From an uncultured Bacteroidota bacterium (GTDB taxonomy: Bacteria > Bacteroidota > Bacteroidia > Chitinophagales > Chitinophagaceae), in contig CAMLEX010000230.1 in the NCBI GenBank assembly GCA_946479055.1, positions 1 to 7,470 of the forward strand: DNA of 7,470 bases, written 5' to 3'. The position numbers and the translations under genes are program-made. The notes beneath the pieces were generated by a model. The model was not told the DNA's origin. It saw only the letters and a list, made by a program, of their open reading frames with translations, and did no database searches. Shown piece after piece: positions 1 through 5,759 of this stretch (the first letter of the stretch is position 1; each line of letters begins with the position of its first letter).

Positions 1-89
1 TCTGCCAATAGCCTTATAAGTGTACGGCTGTAATGTCCAAGCCCTGTACTGTTGTGGAAAGCCCTTTTTGCATCAAAACCTATATTCAT
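1..89 (-). CDS. Glycosyltransferase (GT4-like), N-terminal fragment cut by window edge
   Basis: Reading the minus strand from the ATG at 89-87 gives 29 codons that stay open to the window edge. The translation begins MNIGFDAKRAFHN and continues with a TGLGHYSRTL stretch. This is the usual first beta-strand and glycine-rich loop of GT-B fold glycosyltransferases of family 4, which transfer sugars from nucleotide-sugar donors to polysaccharide or lipid acceptors. The 'G(F)DA+R' opening followed by 'TG(L)G.Y(S)R.L' is the basis for the call. The donor-binding C-terminal half is outside the window, so the substrate cannot be guessed. The gene is divergent from dapD and shares a roughly 175-bp intergenic region with it. 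The ATG is preceded by an A/T-rich leader without a Shine-Dalgarno sequence. Confidence 0.72.
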   Translation of the reverse strand, partial: MNIGFDAKRAFHNSTGLGHYSRTLIRLLA

Positions 90-265
90 AAATTAATTTG
101 GAGTGTGAAAATATGAAATGAGTCATAAAATCACCATGCAATTTATGTAAGCAGGCGTTGCAAATTTTTATCTGGGCTACCAGCATAGTAAAAAATTAAA
201 AAAAAACTAACACATGAACATGTAGAAATGAAGTCAGTTATCTTCGCAGCAAAATCAAAAAAACA
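90..265. other. Divergent intergenic region between glycosyltransferase and dapD
   Basis: This 176-bp A/T-rich stretch must hold the promoters of both flanking genes. No good pair of -33 and -7 elements stands out for the minus-strand gene. For dapD the best -7 candidate is TATCTTCG at 239-246. A 13-codon open frame (228-269) ends by overlapping the dapD start. No RNA gene or riboswitch-like fold was recognised. Confidence 0.5.
239..246 (+). promoter_or_regulatory. Possible -7 promoter element for dapD
   Basis: TATCTTCG matches seven of eight positions of the Bacteroidota -7 consensus TAnnTTTG and is followed by CAGC, a common context for that element. Transcription would begin about 10-15 bases before the dapD ATG, giving a very short leader. 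No TTG-type -33 element is visible at the usual 19-21 bp upstream, so the call is tentative. Confidence 0.33.
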
Positions 266-1072
266 ATGAAGGAATTAATACTTGAGGCCTGGGAAAACAG
301 GGAACTATTAAAAGAAAACAAATATGCGGAAGGAGTAAGATCTGTAATAGAAGAAGTTGACAAAGGAAGATTGAGAGTAGCATCACCCACGGAAAACGGA
401 TGGGTAGTAAATGAATGGGTGAAGCAAGCTATATTAATGTATTTCGGTATTCAGCAAATGCAAACCTGGAATGTTGGGCCTTTTGAGTTTTATGATAAGA
501 TGTTGCTTAAAAAAAATTATAAAGATCTGGGAGTTCGTGCTGTGCCCCATGCTGTTGCAAGATATGGTGCTTATGTGGCCAAAAACGTAGTGCTTATGCC
601 ATCTTATGTAAATATTGGCGCCTATGTAGATGAAGGATCTATGGTGGATACTTGGGCAACTGTAGGAAGCTGTGCCCAGATAGGCAAAGGTGTTCATTTA
701 AGTGGTGGTGTCGGTATCGGTGGTGTGTTAGAGCCACTTCAGGCCTCCCCTGTTATTATTGAGGACGGATGTTTTATAGGTAGCCGCTGTATTGTAGTAG
801 AAGGTGTCATTGTGGAAAAAGAAGCTGTATTGGGAGCTAATGTGGTTTTAACGCAATCCACCAAAATCATTGATGTAAGTGGTACAGAACCGGTAGAAAT
901 GAAAGGCCGGGTACCTGCAAGAAGTGTAGTAATCCCCGGTTCATACACTAAAAAATTCCCTGCTGGTGAATATGGTGTTGGTTGTGCATTGATCATTGGT
1001 CAGCGTAAACCCAGCACGGATTTGAAAACGAGTTTAAATGATGCACTCAGAGACTTTAATGTTTCAGTATAA
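266..1072 (+). CDS. dapD: 2,3,4,5-tetrahydropyridine-2,6-dicarboxylate N-succinyltransferase (DapD)
   Basis: DapD transfers succinyl from succinyl-CoA to tetrahydrodipicolinate, giving N-succinyl-2-amino-6-ketopimelate. This is a cytoplasmic step of the succinylase route to meso-diaminopimelate (cell wall) and lysine. The 268 residues fit the family length (274 in E. coli). Residues 1-95 are the helical N-terminal domain, with the signature RVASPTENGW near 37-46. Residues about 100-200 form the left-handed beta-helix of hexapeptide repeats, including MPSYVNIGAYVDEG, MVDTWATVGSCAQIG and HLSGGVGIGGVLEP. Asp128 in MVDTW lines up with the E. coli residue I recall as catalytic Asp141. The trimer-forming tail ends KTSLNDALRDFNVSV. 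The ATG at 266 is the only plausible start: the frame has a TGA at 215-217 and no earlier start codon after it. The leader is A-rich without a Shine-Dalgarno sequence, usual for Bacteroidota. The gene looks intact and is probably monocistronic, followed by a tRNA gene. Confidence 0.97.
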   Translation: MKELILEAWENRELLKENKYAEGVRSVIEEVDKGRLRVASPTENGWVVNEWVKQAILMYFGIQQMQTWNVGPFEFYDKMLLKKNYKDLGVRAVPHAVARYGAYVAKNVVLMPSYVNIGAYVDEGSMVDTWATVGSCAQIGKGVHLSGGVGIGGVLEPLQASPVIIEDGCFIGSRCIVVEGVIVEKEAVLGANVVLTQSTKIIDVSGTEPVEMKGRVPARSVVIPGSYTKKFPAGEYGVGCALIIGQRKPSTDLKTSLNDALRDFNVSV

Positions 1073-1089
1073 CGAATAAAATCATTTCC

Positions 1090-1097
1090 TATATTTG
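1090..1097 (+). promoter_or_regulatory. -7 promoter element of tRNA-Leu
   Basis: TATATTTG is a perfect match to the Bacteroidota -7 consensus TAnnTTTG and is followed by CAGCCC. It lies 46 bp before the tRNA and just after the dapD stop, so the tRNA very likely has its own transcript starting near 1103-1106. The -33 region at the usual distance does not show a clear TTG. Confidence 0.55.
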
Positions 1098-1113
1098 CAG
1101 CCCAAAAGTTGTT

Positions 1114-1140
1114 ATTGTTTGAGGTTACTCCTCAAACAGT
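1114..1140 (+). other. Inverted repeat (hairpin) in the tRNA leader / after dapD
   Basis: GTTTGAGG (1117-1124) and CCTCAAAC (1130-1137) pair perfectly around the loop TTACT. The stem extends outward by T-A, a T-G wobble and A-T to about 11 bp. No T-run follows; the next bases lead straight into the tRNA at 1143. It could be a weak dapD terminator, or a leader structure removed when the tRNA 5' end is processed. Confidence 0.5.
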
Positions 1141-1142
1141 AA

Positions 1143-1226
1143 GCCCGGGTGGCGAAATTGGTAGACGCACTGTCTTCAGGTGGCAGCGTTCGCAAGGATG
1201 TGCTGGTTCGAATCCAGTCCCGGGCA
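1143..1226 (+). tRNA. tRNA-Leu (anticodon CAG)
   Basis: An 84-nt class II tRNA folds completely. The acceptor stem is GCCCGGG (1143-1149) with CCCGGGC (1219-1225), followed by discriminator A at 1226. The D arm is GCG/CGC around AAATTGGTAGA. The anticodon stem is CTGTC/GGCAG with loop TTCAGGT, which puts CAG at 1177-1179, read as leucine codon CUG. A long variable arm (about 1187-1201) and a T arm with the invariant TTCGAAT loop complete the fold. The CCA end is not encoded, so it must be added after transcription. A decayed integrase gene begins 447 bp downstream and points away, so the 3' half of this tRNA is the likely core attachment site of a lost element. Confidence 0.96.
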
Positions 1227-1230
1227 CTTG

Positions 1231-1271
1231 ATAGCCTTGTAAATGATTGATTTACAAGGCTATTTTATTTT
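1231..1271 (+). terminator. Rho-independent terminator of tRNA-Leu
   Basis: ATAGCCTTGTAAAT (1231-1244) and its exact complement (1250-1263) form a 14-bp stem around the loop GATTG, followed by the T-rich tail TTTATTTT. It sits four bases after the tRNA discriminator base. An A/T-rich flank on the other side could allow some termination from the opposite direction. Confidence 0.85.
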
Positions 1272-1452
1272 GTGTGTGTCGTTATTTCACGCTTTTCTTC
1301 GCTTTCTCCCATTTTTTTTGACACACAAGCGATACACCATGACACACAGCATCATCGTTGGATTCCAACCGGATTCCAACCGAATTTTTCCCGTTGAAGG
1401 AACATTTAATCCGACAGATGATTTTTATCATTTGACACCCGATTTGACACAC
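1271..1452. repeat. Cluster of TGACACAC-type motifs (possible integrase arm sites)
   Basis: The octamer TGACACAC occurs at 1319-1326, 1340-1347 and 1445-1452, with a one-base variant TGACACCC at 1433-1440. The reverse complement GTGTGTC lies at 1274-1280. Three copies are preceded by a T-run (TTTGACAC). The cluster lies between a tRNA 3' end and a tyrosine-recombinase gene, where arm-type integrase binding sites of tRNA-integrating elements normally lie. That function is inferred from position and repetition only. Confidence 0.45.
1360..1381 (+). repeat. Tandem 11-bp direct repeat
   Basis: GGATTCCAACC is present twice head to tail (1360-1370 and 1371-1381) inside the noncoding region upstream of the decayed integrase. 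It may be another part of the attachment-site architecture or a simple slippage duplication. Confidence 0.75.
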
Positions 1453-1673
1453 AATTTTGCATTACCATCTGCGGGTTCTTCAATTCTTAAGCAAGACAGC
1501 AACTTTCTTATTTGCTTTTTCAAAAAAAAGTTACAACTCTTGATCTACCATTTCTTTTCGCTTTTTCACTCTATCATAAAAAATAACACTGTCGCTTTTT
1601 TATGGCACCATTATTCGCTGGCGATGGCATATTCATTGCGTTCAAATTTCATCACCTTTAAATCCGTAGCGCT
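1382..1673. other. Noncoding stretch upstream of the integrase remnant
   Basis: Apart from the repeat motifs already listed, this A/T-rich stretch shows only a small hairpin (ATGAT-TTTT-ATCAT, 1418-1431). A frame open from 1243 through here has low-complexity Phe/Leu/Ser-rich content, begins inside the terminator and matches no family, so no gene is called. It most likely holds the integrase promoter and integration-site DNA. Confidence 0.5.
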
Positions 1674-2389
1674 ATGAATTTCGTGAAAAGAACTAATTCA
1701 AAAGGAGATAAAATATACTTTTACTATGACCTTGGCAGAAAAAAAGGTCAACGACCGACAACGGGCGTTTTTATTTATGCTAAACCAAAAAATCAAATTG
1801 AAAAGAATCACAACAAAGAAGCGTTGCTGATATTAGAAACAAAAAGATCGCAATACATACTCGAGCACCAAGCATTGGGAAGTGGTTTTATTCTTTCTCA
1901 TAAATTCAAAGCGAACTTTATTGATTATTTTGAAGAATACGTTAAACTCAATCAACGAAAAGGGAACCGGCATTTACAGAATAGCTTTAAACATTTTAAG
2001 ACATTTGTTAAAAATGATTTTATTTCTCCATTAGACATCACAGAAAATTTTTGCAAGCGATTCCGCCAATTCTTATTGGATCGTTTTACCGGTGAAACTC
2101 CTGCTGATTATTATGCCAGATTTAAATGGGTAGTGAATGCTGCACACAAGGATGGTTATTTCAGAATTAACCCTACTGAAAAGATATTTTCAAATGTAAA
2201 CCAAGTGTAAGACTGAAAGAAAACCTGGAAAGTGAAGAATACATTAAGTTATTAAGTACCCCTTGCCTGAATGAACAAGTAAAAGATGCATTTATCTTTT
2301 GCTGCTACACCGGGTTACGATGGGTAGATGTGAAGAAACTCGAATGGAAAGATATTAAAGAAAACATCCTAACAACAAGGATCCGTTAA
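1674..2389 (+). pseudogene. Tyrosine recombinase (integrase) remnant, frameshifted and truncated
   Basis: The first 178 codons (to 2210) match the front of Bacteroidota tyrosine integrases. An arm-binding domain (about residues 1-70) includes the usual PKNQIEKNHNKEAL segment, and a helical core-binding domain (about 85-170) ends near YFRINPTEKI. The frame then stops, but the frame starting at 2198 carries straight on (PSVRLKENLESEEYIKLL) into the catalytic domain, including CCYTGLRWVDVKKLEW. The first catalytic Arg codon is at 2318-2320. Loss of one C from a CCC run near 2201 explains the shift (NVN-PSV). Homology ends after TTRI at about 2383, followed by a chance stop at 2387-2389. The remaining catalytic residues (second Arg, His and Tyr) are gone, so the protein cannot recombine DNA. 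The gene points away from tRNA-Leu, like integrases of elements inserted in tRNA 3' ends. Full-length relatives are about 400 residues. Confidence 0.88.
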
Positions 2390-2573
2390 CATTTTCCCAA
2401 ACCATGGCCACTTTTCCTTTAGTGCGTATGGCTTCAATATAGTTTATGGCTTCCGGAATTTTTTTATAGGAATAGGGTTTTTCTGTGTGAATCTTTATTT
2501 TTCTGTCTTGAATCAAAGATGCTAAGGTCTCCAAATCTTTGGAGAAGGCTCTCACTCCCCTTCTATGAGTCAT
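2385..2573 (-). pseudogene. C-terminal fragment of a medium-chain alcohol dehydrogenase / quinone reductase
   Basis: About 60 minus-strand codons match the last segment of medium-chain dehydrogenase/reductases (NADPH:quinone reductase or zinc-type alcohol dehydrogenase). The pattern is DLETLASLIQDRKIKIHTEK, then Y.YKKIPEAINYIEA and TKGKVAMVWE. In this family these are the helix before the last strand, the 'I.eAi.yie' helix and the final 'GKv..v' strand. The entire GroES-like domain and the NAD(P)-binding Rossmann core are missing. The remaining frame opens with a non-homologous MTHRRG at 2573, so it is not a working gene. On the 3' side it abuts the broken integrase at about 2383-2390. The family call is fairly secure; the exact subfamily and substrate are not. 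Confidence 0.65.
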
Positions 2574-2870
2574 ATTGTTGGGTTTAATAATCCTCTTCTA
2601 TAAACGTCTTCAACCTTATCTCTTAAAATGTCAATCATTCAGGCTGCATAAATTCATATTCGTCTGGAATACAAAGACAGACAATCTTCTTCTTCTCATA
2701 ATAGTTGGGATGATTTGCCCGAATGAAATTTTTATGATGTTTTTCCATAACGACGATTGCATCCGCCCACGCCAGGAGTTCATCTTTAGAAAGATAGTCC
2801 TTAGCGTAAACTATTTTTTCATCATCTTTATTTCATTTTCAGATTCAGCACAGCTACTTCCCTGGCGAGA
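2570..2870 (-). pseudogene. Remnant of a small COG4551-type protein tyrosine phosphatase
   Basis: Minus-strand translation gives KIVYAKDYLSKDELLAWAD, AIVVMEKHHKNFI and VCLCIPDEYEFMQPE, then in the next frame MIDILRDKVEDVYRRGLLNP, ending at TGA 2572-2570. The 'LLeWAD.I.VMEk.H' and 'IPDeYeFM.PeLi.iL' blocks are the conserved middle and tail of the roughly 105-residue predicted tyrosine phosphatases of COG4551 (low-molecular-weight type). The N-terminal phosphate-binding loop with the catalytic Cys (C.xNxxRS) is absent. Two shifts are seen. One is near 2637, where one A in GAAATG seems lost. The other is in the A6 run at 2814-2819, where one extra A would join an upstream SENEIKMMKK segment. The fragment begins within a few bases of the stop of the heme-protein gene. 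It must be inactive unless the shifts are sequencing errors and the catalytic part lies elsewhere. Confidence 0.62.
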
Positions 2871-2876
2871 CCATGA

Positions 2877-5519
2877 TTATTTCTTTTGTTGTGATAGCCA
2901 TGTTATCAATGACCCAAATTCTTCATACGACAATGCATTGGCCAAACCGGCCGGCATCATTGAAGCCGGCAGCTCTTTACGTGCCTGTATATCTTTTGTA
3001 TTGATCGCATGAACTTTCCCTGCAATGTCGCGCAGCATGATTCTACCGGCTGATTCATCCGTAACAAACCCCGTTACCGTTTTAGCATCTTTGGTAGTAA
3101 TAACTACAGTTGCAAAACCCTGAGATATCGAGGCATTGGGTTTAAGAATAGATTCAGCGATTTGCTTCCGGTTCATAATCGAACCCACCTGTCCCATAAA
3201 AGGACCTTTCAATGTTTCCTCTTTTTTTATACTATGACAAGCAATGCAGCCTTGCTGAACAAACAAATTTTTCCCGATAGCCGGATCTCCCTTTATCTTA
3301 TCCATCGCAAGCATAATATCTTCGATAGAAGATTGCCCGATCTGCCCTTTTTTGCTTTTAATTTTTTCAAAGTCAACCTTAGCTTCATCTTCTTCTGGAT
3401 TTTCTTCTTTGTCTTCACCGCCAAATTGGATGATGCCCATGCGTAGTTTACCATTCAGGCTGGCAAAGAATTGTTTGCCTGCGGCATTTGATTTATTCCA
3501 TTCTCCTTCCAGAAAAGATTTTATCATTTCCGATGCCGCCCATGTTGTGGGTTTGTAAAAAGGTCCATGCCCATCCGGTCTTGTACTCCACCAGGTTGAG
3601 CCATCATAAGGCGTTTCCCTATTGTACAGTCGCCCCAGCGTAGCAAGAATTTTAGTTTTCAATTCTTTATCCGGGGATTGATGGTAAGCCGCCATTAATC
3701 CCTCTACTGCTTTCTGATCGTACATATAGCGCAACGCCCACAGGGCCAGAGTCGAATTGGGAGATTTGATAGCAGCGACACATTCATCTACAGCATTCAA
3801 TTGCACCAACGCCTTTACAGCCAGGTGCGCCGGAATAATTTCTGTATTCGGAGTTGCATGCGGTCCTTCTGTTCCTTTGGGAGGAGCAACGAAAGAAGCA
3901 GGCACAGGCACCTTCAACAATTCTTTCGCTGCTTCAATGCGGCCAAGTCTTCCCAGTCCAATAATTGATGTTACCTGCACCCGTGATGAAGTATCTTTCA
4001 AGCCACGTATAAAAGGTTCAATAGGTACCCCGGCTGAAAATGGTTTTCGATCCGCCAATGCACGTAATGCAAATTCTTTTACCCGTTCATCGGCACTGAG
4101 TTCAACAAGATTTTTAATACCCTCCTTTCCCGCGGCCTGGGCATAGGTATAGATAGCTGCTACACGGGCAGACAAAAGAATGCCTTTATCTGTCGCTAAA
4201 TTCCATGCAGCGGCTGCAGCATCTTTTGCAGGACGGGTAAGCAATTCCTGTTGCGCACTCAGTCTTGTTACAGCGCCTCCTGATTTTAATAAAGAGGCCA
4301 ATTCTTCAATAGATGAGGATTTCAAATCCGGGAATTGCAGATACTGCCAATTTTTGGGCACTGCGCGAACGACGAAACCTTTGCTCGAATCGCCTGAATA
4401 ACCAGCTCCATCCCAGGCGGAAAGATATAACCGGCCTGAACCATCCACATCCAGGTCGGTTACCTGTGGTAGTTTGAAAAAGTCTTCCTCTTTCTGTGTA
4501 AAGCTTCCCCGGGAAGGAGTGACCCGGTGAATATAAACTTCACTTCGTCCCCAATCCGCCATCATCGGAACATGATTGAATTTTTCAGGCCATGATGGAT
4601 CATCCATAAACAATGAACCTGTTCCTGAACCGCCTCCCAAATCAACCATCGCAGGAATAATTTCTTCTGTGAAATGTTTAAACAAAACAGGATAACCATA
4701 TTCGCCGGATTGTATATGATGTGAGAACCGGATATTCCATCCACCACCGTCATTGGTATTATCCCGTGTGAAAATGTTCATGTACGGATCAATCGCCACG
4801 TCATAAATATTTCTTGCACCGTGTGAAAAAATTTCCATCTCCGTTCCATCTGGTCTTACTCTTACTATACCTCCTCCCTGCATGGTTAATTTCTTTCCAT
4901 CACGATCCACTGCTTCATGAAAGCCAAAATCTCCAACGGCAATATAGATCCAGCCATCAATACCCATGCGGATACCGTTAGTGGCGTGGTCAGTACCGCG
5001 CCTCTGGAGATAAACCGGATTACTAATATGCTCAATCAATGGCCTGGACGGGCCATCAGCAATACCGTCCTGATTTTTATCTTCAAAAACAACAAGATCC
5101 ATCCCGGTAGCTATACTATCATTGAACATCGTATGCAAAACATACAGCTTGTCACCAATTGGCAATAGACCGCGGGGATTATCCACTTCGGCGTATTCTG
5201 TATGGCTATCTGCGATACCATCGTTATTACAATCCAATAACTTTACGATCATTCCTTTGCCGGGCGTTTTACCCAAAGAACCAATCATATCCACTCCGAC
5301 ATACACCTCTCCTGTTGCTGCTACTGCAAGACAAGCGGGGCTGGGTACAAGCTGAGGCCCTGCAAAGCCGGTCACCTTTAACTCTTCCGGCCAGTTCAGG
5401 GATTTACCAATGGAGTCAATGGGTGTTGTTTGTTTACCGGGTTCACAATGCTTCCTGCTGTTTTTACAGGCAGTTAATAACAGGAAAGCATAAGCAAAAA
5501 TGACCGTATATTTTATCAT
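2877..5519 (-). CDS. PVC-type heme-binding lipoprotein: beta-propeller dehydrogenase-like + HEAT-like + cytochrome c domain
   Basis: The 880-residue protein starts with a lipoprotein signal (hydrophobic residues 4-16, lipobox LLTAC, Cys18), so it is probably anchored in a membrane facing the periplasm or outside. Residues about 45-395 resemble the sugar-dehydrogenase-like beta-propeller of 'membrane-bound dehydrogenase' proteins: GEVYVGVD, two Ca-loop-like DxNxDGxAD segments (96-104, 147-155), GTDHATNGIRMGIDGWIYIA, HGARNIYDVAIDP and GEYGYP. Residues about 400-640 are alpha-helical with HEAT-like repeats, followed by a WWSTRPDGHGPFY block (643-655). After an acidic/lysine linker (701-725), residues about 745-880 form the Pirellula/Verrucomicrobium-type c heme domain: GCIACH (heme cysteines 758 and 761, His762), GPFMGQ and SMMPAGL, where Met855 is the probable axial ligand. 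It likely oxidises a sugar-like substrate and passes electrons to its own heme; the substrate is unknown. No redox partner gene is adjacent. The gene is intact, and its stop is followed almost at once by phosphatase debris. Confidence 0.88.
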   Translation of the reverse strand: MIKYTVIFAYAFLLLTACKNSRKHCEPGKQTTPIDSIGKSLNWPEELKVTGFAGPQLVPSPACLAVAATGEVYVGVDMIGSLGKTPGKGMIVKLLDCNNDGIADSHTEYAEVDNPRGLLPIGDKLYVLHTMFNDSIATGMDLVVFEDKNQDGIADGPSRPLIEHISNPVYLQRRGTDHATNGIRMGIDGWIYIAVGDFGFHEAVDRDGKKLTMQGGGIVRVRPDGTEMEIFSHGARNIYDVAIDPYMNIFTRDNTNDGGGWNIRFSHHIQSGEYGYPVLFKHFTEEIIPAMVDLGGGSGTGSLFMDDPSWPEKFNHVPMMADWGRSEVYIHRVTPSRGSFTQKEEDFFKLPQVTDLDVDGSGRLYLSAWDGAGYSGDSSKGFVVRAVPKNWQYLQFPDLKSSSIEELASLLKSGGAVTRLSAQQELLTRPAKDAAAAAWNLATDKGILLSARVAAIYTYAQAAGKEGIKNLVELSADERVKEFALRALADRKPFSAGVPIEPFIRGLKDTSSRVQVTSIIGLGRLGRIEAAKELLKVPVPASFVAPPKGTEGPHATPNTEIIPAHLAVKALVQLNAVDECVAAIKSPNSTLALWALRYMYDQKAVEGLMAAYHQSPDKELKTKILATLGRLYNRETPYDGSTWWSTRPDGHGPFYKPTTWAASEMIKSFLEGEWNKSNAAGKQFFASLNGKLRMGIIQFGGEDKEENPEEDEAKVDFEKIKSKKGQIGQSSIEDIMLAMDKIKGDPAIGKNLFVQQGCIACHSIKKEETLKGPFMGQVGSIMNRKQIAESILKPNASISQGFATVVITTKDAKTVTGFVTDESAGRIMLRDIAGKVHAINTKDIQARKELPASMMPAGLANALSYEEFGSLITWLSQQKK

Positions 5520-5654
5520 CGTGTTTCGTTTAATATAAAACTTGAAAATTATAGGATTCTTGGGCTGCGGGCTTTGACATAGTCAATCAGTTCTAATTTC
5601 ATTGCAGTCGTTAATTATTCAACTCTTATTGATTGTCGAAAATAAAGGAATTCA

Positions 5655-5675
5655 TTGGCAACCCTCTTATGCCAA
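5655..5675 (-). terminator. Possible weak terminator downstream of ku
   Basis: TTGGCA (5655-5660) and TGCCAA (5670-5675) form a 6-bp inverted repeat with a 9-base loop. Read on the minus strand it is followed by a moderately T-rich stretch (CCTTTATTTTC). It lies 85 bp after the ku stop and before the heme-protein gene. The stem is short and the T-run is interrupted, so the call is weak. Confidence 0.27.
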
Positions 5676-5759
5676 CGATTGCGCAAAAAAGGGAGCCGCT
5701 CAAAGGATAGAACAAACTTTGACGCTAAGACGGATTAGCACAAAAAAATAATTCTTGAT

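Noticed and set aside
434..697. Minus-strand frames inside dapD (434-697 and 739-996)
   Set aside because: They are shadows of the strongly conserved dapD coding sequence.
1243..1677. 144-codon plus-strand open frame between the tRNA and the integrase
   Set aside because: It starts inside the terminator hairpin, has Phe/Leu/Ser-rich composition with no family resemblance, and runs over the putative attachment-site repeats.
2575..3012. 145-codon plus-strand open frame
   Set aside because: It is antisense to the phosphatase remnant and the end of the heme-protein gene, and has no recognisable content.
3757..4146. Several plus-strand frames opposite the heme-protein gene
   Set aside because: The minus-strand frame is a full, recognisable 880-residue protein; these are antisense shadows.
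5724..5739. GCTAA-GACGGA-TTAGC hairpin as ku terminator
   Set aside because: In the ku reading direction the T-run comes before the hairpin instead of after it, and the stem is only 5 bp.
5520..5759. Possible hidden gene between ku and the heme-protein gene
   Set aside because: All frames in these 240 bp are short and show no protein-like content. It appears to be a plain intergenic spacer and promoter region.
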